Below, piece after piece: positions 8,651 through 15,789 of a DNA stretch of 17,293 bases (positions are counted from its first letter, which is position 1; each line of letters begins with the position of its first letter). The stretch is from Verrucomicrobiia bacterium (lineage in GTDB: Bacteria > Verrucomicrobiota > Verrucomicrobiia > Opitutales > Opitutaceae). The notes beneath the pieces are model-generated. The model saw nothing but the letters and a program-made list of their open reading frames with translations. It did not search any database and was not told the DNA's origin. Made by a program: the position numbers and the translations under genes. The DNA lies in NCBI GenBank assembly GCA_030424825.1, contig JAUHWE010000020.1:1-17293 (forward strand). Reading direction: 5' to 3'.

Positions 8651-9568
8651 TCATTTATTAAGATCGCGGCATGCGATACGCAGAAGCCGATAGAGCGTCT
8701 CCAGCTTAGGCATATCTTGACCCGCATTGAGGGCTTGCCGCAATGGCTCGCCCCAAATCGATTCTACCTCCACTTTTCTGCCAGCCAAATAGTCTATCAA
8801 ACTAGAGGGACTGTATTCACCCATCGACTTCGTAATCTCGAATTGGCGATCAATCAGCCTAGGATCTACATCCATCCCCAAAGCGGTTGCCGCCCCCAGC
8901 AATTCTTCCATAAGGCCACGTGCCAATCGCTTTAATCCTTCATCCGCGAGGATCACATCGGTTGTCACTTGACCCGCTACGATGGAAAGTCCGTTGAACG
9001 GGACGTTCCAAAGCAATTTTTCCCATCGCATTTGATCGATATTTTGCGAAATCCTGCAATTCAACCGAGCCCGATTAAGCATGTCGGCAATCGTTTTCAG
9101 GTATGCCACATTCGCCGCACCCTCTTGCGAGATAATAATCGAGCCCAAATGATAGTTCTCAACCACTCCCGGCTCGACTCGATTTAGACAAATATAGCAG
9201 GCTCCACAAAGAAGCGGGTTCTCTGGAAATTGGCGTCGCAGAAACTCAATATTTCCCAGTCCATTTTGAAGACTAATCACTGATGTTTGCGGAGTAAGCA
9301 GTGGCGCGAGTAGCTCAGGCAGGGATTCATTAGATGCCGCTTTCACAGCCACAATTACCAAATCCACTTCCCCTATTTCTTTCGGATCCGAGTACCCTTT
9401 TACTTCACTCAGCTGGAAGTGGCTGTCCCGAGCCCTTATTTTGATACCTTGCCGCTTAACTGCTTCAAAGTCCCCCCTGAGAAGGAAACGCACGTCCTCC
9501 CCGGATTTCTGAAGCCGAGCTCCGTAATAGAGCCCTACCGCCCCTGCGCCAACAACCGCGATCCTCAT
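8651..9568 (-). CDS. panE: 2-Dehydropantoate 2-reductase (ketopantoate reductase)
   Basis: A 305-residue ketopantoate reductase family protein, close to the 303 residues of E. coli PanE. It reduces 2-dehydropantoate to pantoate with NADPH on the way to pantothenate, CoA and the ACP prosthetic group. The N-terminus MRIAVVGAGAVGLYYG is the dinucleotide-binding fold. QNGLGN is at 101-106, catalytic Lys K184 lies in RWEKLLWN, N192 in FNGLS, and the C-terminal acidic residue E267 in GRKVEVE. The frame extends to a TTG at 9598, but starting at the ATG at 9568 puts the nucleotide-binding strand right at the N-terminus, as usual. No Shine-Dalgarno is seen for either. It converges on purA with an 11-nt gap and stands alone, facing a long gene-free region. 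The family includes members acting on other 2-keto acids, so substrate is probable rather than certain. Confidence 0.9.
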   Translation of the reverse strand: MRIAVVGAGAVGLYYGARLQKSGEDVRFLLRGDFEAVKRQGIKIRARDSHFQLSEVKGYSDPKEIGEVDLVIVAVKAASNESLPELLAPLLTPQTSVISLQNGLGNIEFLRRQFPENPLLCGACYICLNRVEPGVVENYHLGSIIISQEGAANVAYLKTIADMLNRARLNCRISQNIDQMRWEKLLWNVPFNGLSIVAGQVTTDVILADEGLKRLARGLMEELLGAATALGMDVDPRLIDRQFEITKSMGEYSPSSLIDYLAGRKVEVESIWGEPLRQALNAGQDMPKLETLYRLLRIACRDLNK

Positions 9569-10102
9569 CGGGTATTTGGACAGCTCTTGATGACCCAAAA
9601 CCCAAAAAAGCCGCCATTTAGTCCATCTTTGCTAGGTTTCTTCACAATTTTTCCAGCTCTTCTTTGATTTCCAAGATAATCAGCACATATCTGAAGCGAT
9701 GGAAGCGAGAATGCACCTAAATTTGTAAAAAATCTCCCTCAGACTCCCCCTGAGAACCAAGATTTGCAGGATGAATCGATCATCGCAAATTATGACGACA
9801 AAAACGACAGGGGCGATACCTCCAAACTTAGAATCGTCGAAAGCACGTATCATCAATCGCTATTTATTGAATTAAAGCAACTTATGAACTTCATCTTTCC
9901 AACATCCGATAATCGCTCAGGATCTCCACCTAATCGCTGAAAGACTCTATGCTCAGTAGCTCGATAAGCGCTTTCACAAAACAAGACTTCTAGTCTCAAC
10001 AACGTTTTTTACAAAGCGGAACCATAGCAATTTGCGACAATGAGGTTACGCAAGCGCCTACAAGTCCCTTCATAGAACGGAATTTACCAAGTTACTCTCA
10101 AG

Positions 10103-10121
10103 TTATTCACATCTATTCACA
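10103..10121 (+). repeat. Tandem DnaA-box-like 9-mers
   Basis: TTATTCACA (10103-10111) fits the relaxed DnaA box TTWTNCACA exactly. CTATTCACA (10113-10121) misses it only at the first base. The shared octamer TATTCACA repeats with a 10-bp period, so both sites face the same side of the helix and have the same orientation. Two sites alone do not make an origin, and no dnaA or other origin-linked gene is in the window. A regulatory DnaA target or chance are the other readings. Confidence 0.4.
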
Positions 10122-10127
10122 CGATTG

Positions 10128-10146
10128 GGAAAAAGTGAGATTTTCC
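10128..10146. repeat. Short inverted repeat GGAAAA / TTTTCC
   Basis: GGAAAA (10128-10133) and TTTTCC (10141-10146) are exact reverse complements around a 7-nt loop, a few bases downstream of the DnaA-box-like pair. It is A/T-rich, so the hairpin would be weak as RNA. It could be a protein-binding palindrome or a coincidence. Confidence 0.3.
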
Positions 10147-10275
10147 ATTCGCCAATCTCAAAAACGGACCGCTCCCAAAACCATTCCCATTCAAAAAGCC
10201 CGAATCAAAGTATGGGTTGTCCAGAGTTAAAGAAATAATCAGCGAATTGTTTTGCTTTGCCTAGCCTCCTAGCAA

Positions 10276-10968
10276 ATGCAGGTCCCTAAACACTATTTTA
10301 TCCAAATGTCCGTTCCCACCAAGAATCACGAAATCGCAGCCGTCCTTTTCGATATGGACGGCACCCTGGTAGATCATTTTGAGACGATTTATCGCTGTTA
10401 CAAATATGCAGCGGAGAAACTGGGCAAAACCGCCCCTTCCTACGACTCGGTAAAACGGGGAGTTGGCGGTTCGATGCCCGTGACAATTCGTAAGTTCTTT
10501 GAGGAGTCCGAACTAGAACGCGCCATGGTTTTATGGAGAGAAAGATTCGATGAAATCCATCTCGAAGGGGTGATTCTTCTTCCCGGGGCACGCGAGCTGA
10601 TTCAAGCAGTCACAAAGCGGGGTATCAAAGCCGCCGTATTTACCAATAAGAGCGGAACCCATACGCGGAATATTATCGAGTCTCTGGGTTTGACCAATTC
10701 ATTTGATCAAATCATCGGTGCTCACGATACCGACTACCGAAAGCCAGAACCAGAATTGTCCCAGATCGCGCTTGACCGTCTTAACGTGGAACCCAATCAA
10801 GCCATTCTAGTGGGGGATTCGCCCTTCGATATCGAATCGGCTCATTGCGTTGGGATGACCAGTTTCTGCGTTCCAACCGGTTCCCACTCCGCTCAAGAGC
10901 TGGTCGAAGCAGGGGCCGATCGCGTATTCGAGAGCTTGCAAGAAATCGCAGATAAGCAATTTAGTTAG
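10276..10968 (+). CDS. HAD-superfamily phosphatase, phosphoglycolate-phosphatase-like
   Basis: A 230-residue haloacid-dehalogenase hydrolase of subfamily IA, resembling Gph. All four motifs are visible: FDMDGTLVD with nucleophile D26 and acid D28, TNKSG with T123, the lysine K156 in YRKPEP, and GDSPFD (180-185) with the metal aspartates. The helical cap lies between about 35 and 100. Family members hydrolyse 2-phosphoglycolate, including that made during repair of DNA 3'-ends, or other small phosphate esters; the substrate cannot be read from sequence. Two ATGs are possible, 10276 and 10306. The latter (MSVPTKNHEI) puts the first motif nearer the N-terminus as usual, and neither has a Shine-Dalgarno. 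Its stop is 3 nt before the recD2 GTG, so the two are likely co-transcribed and coupled. The DNA-repair partner makes a phosphoglycolate role attractive but unproven. Confidence 0.88.
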   Translation: MQVPKHYFIQMSVPTKNHEIAAVLFDMDGTLVDHFETIYRCYKYAAEKLGKTAPSYDSVKRGVGGSMPVTIRKFFEESELERAMVLWRERFDEIHLEGVILLPGARELIQAVTKRGIKAAVFTNKSGTHTRNIIESLGLTNSFDQIIGAHDTDYRKPEPELSQIALDRLNVEPNQAILVGDSPFDIESAHCVGMTSFCVPTGSHSAQELVEAGADRVFESLQEIADKQFS

Positions 10969-10971
10969 TTC

Positions 10972-13161
10972 GTGCCTCAATCAGCCGCCAACGAAATCCT
11001 CAAAGGTGTACTTGAACGCATCAAGTATTCGAATGATGAAGACGGCTACCTAATTGCAGACCTCCGACCGGAAAACACGAGCGAAACGGTTACGATCGTC
11101 GGGAAATTTCCAGGGGTACAATGCGGTGAGACACTAAGCATTGAGGGAGTTTGGTCGCGGCACCCGACTCATGGGCCTCAATTCAAAGCGTCACGATTCG
11201 AATCCGAATTGCCCGCTAGCATCTATGGTATTCGCAAATACCTAGGAAGCGGGCTAGTCAAAGGCGTATCGAAAGGATTGGCCGACCGAATCGTAAAACG
11301 ATTCGGCGAATCCACCCTAAAAGTGATCTCGGAAGAATCCGCTCGACTTCAAGAAGTTGACGGAATTGGCCAGCAAAGAGCTCGATCGATCAAAGAGGCT
11401 TGGGATGAGCAGAGCCATATTCGAGACCTTTCCCTCTTTCTCGCCCCGTATGGCGTAGCGCCTTCTCAAATACTCAAGATCTACAAGGAATTCGGTTTCG
11501 TCGCAGTCGACCTCATCAAGGAGAATCCCTACAAGCTGGCTAGAGAAATAAGAGGGATTGGCTTTAAGACTTGTGACAAAATCGCGATCAACATGGGGAT
11601 CGGAAACGACAGCCCACAGCGTGTAGTTGCGGGGATCGAATTTGTAATGCAGGAGTTGCAAGACGATGGCCATACCGCCTACCCGGAAGCGAACCTACTG
11701 GATACTACCGTAGAAAAACTGGACATTGGAGAAGCAATCGCGAAAGCAGGTTTCGAACGCATCTTAGCCAACCGGATTCTTTCGCCATACGAGTTTCACG
11801 ACTCAACTCTCTATTGGCAACTTCCCTACAACAATAGAGCCGAGGAGCAAATCGCTCAGTCGGTTCGTCGTATCCAAAGCAATCCAAGCTGCCTCCCGCC
11901 TATCAAACGCGAAATTGCCGTCGAATGGGCCCAGAAAAAAGCGGGATTCGAATACGGAGACCTCCAACGAGAAGCGATCCTGATGGCCCTCTCTCACAAA
12001 CTATCCATTTTGACAGGAGGACCCGGGACAGGAAAAACAACCATATTGCGGGCAGTCGTCAGTATTCTTAAAGCCAAGAATGTCCGCGTCCTCCTAGCCG
12101 CTCCGACGGGTCGAGCCGCCCAACGTTTATCGGAAACCACCGGAGCGTTCGGTCAGACCATTCATAGGCTTTTGAAATTCGACCCGGCAGAGGGTTCGTT
12201 CACGGTTAACGAATCCAAACCTCTCAGTGCCGACGTCGTTATCGTAGACGAAGCGTCCATGCTGGATACAAGGTTGGCGTCTAGTCTATTCCAAGCCATT
12301 CAAACAAAGAGCCACCTGATTTTGGTTGGTGACATCGACCAGCTTCCTTCCGTGGGAGCAGGCAACGTCCTCAAAGATCTGATCGGTTCAAATAAAATTC
12401 CAGTCACTCGCCTGGACCAAGTATTCAGGCAATCCAAGCAAAGCAGCATTGTCCACTACGCTCACGCCATTAACCACGGCCAGGTCTCCCTGCCCACTCC
12501 CGTCGCATCGGCCCGCGACCTTGTAGCGAACAAGGATTTCCAGTTCCTCACCGCGACAAGCCAAACGGAATGCGCCCAGAAGATTCTCGACGTGTTCACC
12601 TATTTCGTGAAAGGAGCGCTGTCTTTAGATCCTATAAACGACGGCCAAACCCTCGCTCCCATGCACAAAGGGGAAGCCGGAGTCGGAAATCTCAATGCGC
12701 TCCTGCAAACCGCACTAAATCCCGAAACCGAATCCATCCCCTTCGGATTCGTCGCCTTCAAACGGGGCGACAAGGTGATCCAGACTCGGAATAACTACGA
12801 CAAGGGAGTTTTTAATGGAGACATCGGAATCATCAAGTCGATCGATGGAGCCAGTGGAAGTATCGAGGTAGATTTCGACGAAAACGTAGTGGACTACGAA
12901 AAAGCGGATTTGCTAGACCTCTCCCTTGCCTATGCCGTGAGCATTCATAAATCCCAGGGAAGTGAATATCCTGTAGTTGTTATTCCGTTACTAAAGGCCC
13001 ATTTCATGATGTTGCAGAGAAATCTTATCTATACCGCTATCACCCGCGGAAAAAAGAAGGTCGTGATCGTGGGCGATCCGGCAGCCTACGCGATGGCCAC
13101 CAGCAATGCGGATTCCCAGGTGAGATGCACTCTCCTAAAGGAAAGGCTCACACTCCACTAG
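10972..13161 (+). CDS. recD2: RecD2-type ATP-dependent DNA helicase
   Basis: A 729-residue superfamily 1B 5'-3' helicase of the RecD2/YrrC type found in bacteria independent of RecBC. An N-terminal OB-like region (about 1-80) carries GYLIADL. The helix-hairpin-helix segments include VDGIGQQRARSI (129-140) and IRGIGFKTCDKI (193-204). The helicase core has Walker A GGPGTGKTT (349-357), motif Ia APTGRAAQRL, Walker B VDEASMLD (425-432), motif III GDIDQLPSVGAG (453-464), VFRQ (484-487), and the C-terminal AVSIHKSQGSEYPVV and YTAITRGKKKV. The length and the N-terminal domain distinguish it from RecBCD RecD. The GTG start at 10972 lies 3 nt after the upstream stop, which suggests translational coupling with the HAD phosphatase. 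It converges on the ketoacyl synthase gene with a 12-nt gap. Confidence 0.95.
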   Translation: MPQSAANEILKGVLERIKYSNDEDGYLIADLRPENTSETVTIVGKFPGVQCGETLSIEGVWSRHPTHGPQFKASRFESELPASIYGIRKYLGSGLVKGVSKGLADRIVKRFGESTLKVISEESARLQEVDGIGQQRARSIKEAWDEQSHIRDLSLFLAPYGVAPSQILKIYKEFGFVAVDLIKENPYKLAREIRGIGFKTCDKIAINMGIGNDSPQRVVAGIEFVMQELQDDGHTAYPEANLLDTTVEKLDIGEAIAKAGFERILANRILSPYEFHDSTLYWQLPYNNRAEEQIAQSVRRIQSNPSCLPPIKREIAVEWAQKKAGFEYGDLQREAILMALSHKLSILTGGPGTGKTTILRAVVSILKAKNVRVLLAAPTGRAAQRLSETTGAFGQTIHRLLKFDPAEGSFTVNESKPLSADVVIVDEASMLDTRLASSLFQAIQTKSHLILVGDIDQLPSVGAGNVLKDLIGSNKIPVTRLDQVFRQSKQSSIVHYAHAINHGQVSLPTPVASARDLVANKDFQFLTATSQTECAQKILDVFTYFVKGALSLDPINDGQTLAPMHKGEAGVGNLNALLQTALNPETESIPFGFVAFKRGDKVIQTRNNYDKGVFNGDIGIIKSIDGASGSIEVDFDENVVDYEKADLLDLSLAYAVSIHKSQGSEYPVVVIPLLKAHFMMLQRNLIYTAITRGKKKVVIVGDPAAYAMATSNADSQVRCTLLKERLTLH

Positions 13162-13173
13162 TCTGGTGACTTT

Positions 13174-14451
13174 CTAGTTTCTTTTTAAAACGAGCGCCAC
13201 GTTAGCCCCGCCAAATCCACTGCTATTGCACAAAGTGACATTGGGAGCCACCCCTTCCGTTTCCTGTATGATATTCAGGGACTGAAACCGTGGATCCAGG
13301 TTCTCGATATGGGCAGACCCAGGCGTAAAACCCTCTCTCATCGCAATGCTCACAATTGCGGTTTCCAGTGCACTGGCTAAGCTTAAGCCATGCCCCGTAA
13401 TCGCTTTTGTACTACTTACCTTAGGGCGAAGCCCTTTGGAACTGAAAATGGCATCCAAAGCCTTGCCCTCACTCGCATCACCAATCAGAGTCGAGGTCGC
13501 ATGAGCATTCACGTAATCGACTTCATCAGCCGACACACTGGTTGAATCCAGGGCATTCTCGATTGCTCGAACTAGTCCCTCCCCCTCCGGGTGCGAAATT
13601 GCAACATTGTGACCATCACTCGCCTGTCCCCATCCGCAATATTCCGCGTACGGCTTTGCTCCGCGCCTTGCCACTTCATCCTCACTTTCAAGTACGAGCA
13701 CTGCGCCCCCACCGGCACTGACAAATCCGTTTCGCTTTAGATCAAACGGACAAGAGGCCCTTTCGGGATCACTTTCTAAAGACAGGGCCCTCATTCCGGT
13801 AAACGGAACAACGCTTTCGTAATTCACGTCTTCTCCCGCAGCTACAAACATGCGGTTCTGTCGACCGGATGCGATGTCATCATAGGCATACCCCAAGGCG
13901 TGTCCCGAAGAGGCACAAGCAGATGAGAACCCGCATGAATTCCCCAAAATCTTAAAGCAGGCGACCAGATTAAAACTCAAGGTGCCTGAAATCGACGATA
14001 CGATTCCTGTCGGGGAACATCGCATCGGCCCTACTTCACGCATACGCTTCATGTTATTGTAAACCATCCGGGTTGAACCGGCTGAAGCCGTATAGATTCC
14101 CGTATGAAAATTTGAAACGTCTTTCTCCGAAAGCGATGCGTCTTCGATTGCCTGCTTCATTGCACAATAGACGTACACTCCGTGCGGTGCAAGACCCCGC
14201 AGTTCCTCTCGCCGTATTTTGTACCGTTGGGGGTAGGTCCAATCTTCGAAATCGATCGAATCGACTTCAAAGCCCTCTGGGGCGGATACTAGTTTTACCG
14301 CATTCTGCGGGTCGTCTTCAAAAGGAGGATACACGGGAAATGGGCTAAATCCGTGCTTGAGCTTCCTTAGACTATCAGAAGCGCTTTCCACATCATTGCC
14401 GATGCCGCTGATAATTCCAACCCCTGTTATGAATACACGCTTTCGTTCCAT
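13174..14451 (-). CDS. Beta-ketoacyl-ACP synthase (KAS I/II, FabB/FabF-like)
   Basis: A 425-residue decarboxylating condensing enzyme of the thiolase fold. It would extend an ACP-bound acyl chain with malonyl-ACP. The nucleophile is C179 in SSACASSGHALG. The two histidines are H317 (NAHATST) and H354 (STKAITGHGLS), and the conserved lysine is K349. GFGGANVALVL closes the protein. Motif wording is closer to FabB than to FabF. The segment from 35 to 90 differs from housekeeping enzymes, being rich in Pro, Asp and Glu, so it may be a specialised paralogue. The ATG at 14451 has GAGG about 10 nt upstream. It is read after the ACP-dehydratase gene on the same strand, 165 nt downstream, with a possible hairpin between. 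No malonyl transferase or reductase is beside it. Fatty acid versus polyketide-like product cannot be decided from the sequence. Confidence 0.92.
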   Translation of the reverse strand: MERKRVFITGVGIISGIGNDVESASDSLRKLKHGFSPFPVYPPFEDDPQNAVKLVSAPEGFEVDSIDFEDWTYPQRYKIRREELRGLAPHGVYVYCAMKQAIEDASLSEKDVSNFHTGIYTASAGSTRMVYNNMKRMREVGPMRCSPTGIVSSISGTLSFNLVACFKILGNSCGFSSACASSGHALGYAYDDIASGRQNRMFVAAGEDVNYESVVPFTGMRALSLESDPERASCPFDLKRNGFVSAGGGAVLVLESEDEVARRGAKPYAEYCGWGQASDGHNVAISHPEGEGLVRAIENALDSTSVSADEVDYVNAHATSTLIGDASEGKALDAIFSSKGLRPKVSSTKAITGHGLSLASALETAIVSIAMREGFTPGSAHIENLDPRFQSLNIIQETEGVAPNVTLCNSSGFGGANVALVLKRN

Positions 14452-14525
14452 CCGTAAGTAACCTCACTTCATCTTGCGATCTGAACTAAAACACGGCCAA
14501 GTCAATTCGAAGTCCAGACTTTTAA

Positions 14526-14546
14526 AGCCGCATCCACCTTGCGGTT
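14526..14546 (-). terminator. Possible weak terminator or attenuator hairpin between the ACP-dehydratase and KAS genes
   Basis: On the minus strand AACCGCA pairs with TGCGGCT around a 7-nt loop, giving seven pairs including one G-T. A short T-rich tract (TTAAA) follows. It lies after the ACP-dehydratase stop and 75 nt before the KAS start, so it might reduce KAS expression relative to the upstream gene. The T-run is poor, so termination is uncertain. Confidence 0.35.
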
Positions 14547-14616
14547 GGAACGATAAGGAACCGGGAAATGGCTGGCAGATATTGTGCCGTCCTAGAAGGA
14601 ATCGACTCGCCTACAC

Positions 14617-15585
14617 TTAGTGAGTGCCGTTACTCGAATGGGACTTGCCATTCACTTCTGATACCGAGGCCACCCCATTTTCTGATCCATTGACCGAATG
14701 ATCTTTCGGTTTGAAGGCCAAAGTAATTTCCTCAGCGACAACGGCTTTTTCGCCATTCACAGAAATTTGCCCAGAATAAACAGCCAAAGGGGTTCTGGCT
14801 CGCTTGAGCTTAACACTCAAGTCGAGAATGTCGCCCGGCTTGCAAACGCGATGGCAACGGACGCCATCCGCACCCGTAAAATAGATTTCTGTCGGATCGA
14901 TCTCTGATTCAATCTCCTCCGGCGCCTTTTTAAGCAGCGAGAAAACCGCTAATTGCCCTAGGGCTTCGAGCATAATCGACGCCGGGAAAACTGGGTTTCC
15001 CTTGAAATGGCCTTCGAGGAAGGACTCCCGACCCGATATCGTGTAGCGACCTTCCGCTTCGCGATCTGACAGATTGGCCTGCTCCAAAAACAAGAAAGGC
15101 TCCTGCTGGGGCATCACTGCCGCTACTTTCTCAATCGAGTAAAATTCGCTAGTCTCACCCTTCGAAACTCCAGTCAACTTCTCTTCAATAAAAGACTTCA
15201 AATCTCCAATGGATCTCAGATTCATTAGCTCATCATTCTTGATAGAGACCCCCAGAGACTCTTCGACCATCATAATCGCCTCAATCATGGTCAAGGAATC
15301 CATCCCTAGGTCCTCCATAAACTGGATGGAATCGTCGCCGCTCCTGAGCTTGTCCACGACTTCTGGATCCAGAAACCGCTCCACAATCCCCAATACGATA
15401 GTAGGTACAAGGGTGCTATCCTTAGTCGCCCGATATTGCAACGCAGCTTCCAACGTAGCTGAAGAACACCGCTTTAACGTTTCCCTCAGCAACACCTCGC
15501 TCCCGGAAGTTGGCGATCCTGCGATTTCTGCCTTAGTAGTTGTCTGGTCTGACATCGTTAGGGATAGCAAAGGTCCCTGTGACAT
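14617..15585 (-). CDS. Fusion of acyl carrier protein and FabZ-like hotdog dehydratase
   Basis: A 322-residue protein with two recognisable domains. An acyl carrier domain (about 55-138) has the phosphopantetheine site EDLGMDSLTM with S97. A hotdog dehydratase domain (about 148-293) starts MPQQEPFLFLEQ, like the FabZ LPHRYPFLLVDR segment. It continues with FLEGHFKGNPVFPASIMLEALGQ in two parts: H193 in EGHFKG and E207 in MLEALGQ. Their spacing of 14 matches the His/Glu pair of FabZ, and the acid is Glu rather than the Asp of FabA. The protein would carry the 3-hydroxyacyl chain and dehydrate it in cis or trans. Residues 28-55 (VLLRETLKRC onward) form a helical extension I cannot place. The tail after 295 is low-complexity Ser/Asn/Gly with repeated VNG. 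The ATG at 15585 is preceded by AGGA at 9 nt; an alternative ATG at 15555 lacks this. The KAS gene follows. Separate ACP and FabZ are the norm, so the fusion is unusual. Confidence 0.88.
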   Translation of the reverse strand: MSQGPLLSLTMSDQTTTKAEIAGSPTSGSEVLLRETLKRCSSATLEAALQYRATKDSTLVPTIVLGIVERFLDPEVVDKLRSGDDSIQFMEDLGMDSLTMIEAIMMVEESLGVSIKNDELMNLRSIGDLKSFIEEKLTGVSKGETSEFYSIEKVAAVMPQQEPFLFLEQANLSDREAEGRYTISGRESFLEGHFKGNPVFPASIMLEALGQLAVFSLLKKAPEEIESEIDPTEIYFTGADGVRCHRVCKPGDILDLSVKLKRARTPLAVYSGQISVNGEKAVVAEEITLAFKPKDHSVNGSENGVASVSEVNGKSHSSNGTH

Positions 15586-15641
15586 GTTTGTAAATCCTAA
15601 ACATGGATCATTAAAATAGAAATTGGCAAAGCCTAAGCCAG

Positions 15642-15695
15642 TAGTAGATTCCCCGCCCCACGGGCTACGAGGGGTTTTCCTACTAAGAAGACCCC
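15642..15695 (+). promoter_or_regulatory. Mutually exclusive RNA hairpins in the divergent region before the glycosyltransferase gene
   Basis: Hairpin A: GGGGTTTTC (15671-15679) pairs with GAAGACCCC (15687-15695) around a 7-nt loop, nine pairs with one wobble. Hairpin B: TAGTAG (15642-15647) pairs with CTACTA (15680-15685), and inside it CCCC (15651-15654) pairs with GGGG (15671-15674). The two compete for the GGGG and use the loop of A. No T-run follows, so classical termination is unlikely. It lies about 95 nt before the glycosyltransferase start and upstream of the oppositely read ACP-dehydratase gene. Only pairing by eye supports it. Confidence 0.35.
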
Positions 15696-15789
15696 CTGCT
15701 ACCTAAATCCTTCCCATTTATGGCTTGTGAACCGGCTCGCCCTTCAAATGCTTCCTAGACAGTTGTTCGAATATCGCCTCCATCGGCCT

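Larger units (their letters stand above)
9569..10275. other. 707-bp gene-free divergent region between panE and the HAD phosphatase gene
   Basis: No reading frame longer than 35 codons with coding character was seen on either strand, and nothing resembles tRNA, tmRNA, RNase P RNA or SRP RNA. The stretch is visibly richer in A and T than the flanking genes. It must contain promoters for panE (leftward) and the HAD phosphatase/recD2 pair (rightward), but I could not fix them. It holds a tandem pair of DnaA-box-like sites at 10103-10121 and an inverted repeat at 10128-10146. The heptamer AATCGCT occurs three times (9855, 9911, 9932), the last two as TAATCGCT exactly 21 bp apart. A weak CTCAG/CTGAG hairpin lies near 9738-9755. 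Confidence 0.6.

Noticed and set aside
9771..9875. 34-residue reading frame in the long intergenic region
   Set aside because: No recognisable domain, no properly spaced ribosome-binding site, and a length expected by chance in this region.
9996..10073. 25-residue minus-strand frame with a hydrophobic stretch
   Set aside because: Too short, no ribosome-binding site and no other support.
10262..10270. AGGAGG on the minus strand (CCTCCT on plus) before the HAD phosphatase gene
   Set aside because: On the minus strand no start codon follows at a suitable distance; on the plus strand it is anti-SD in sense and cannot serve the downstream ATG.
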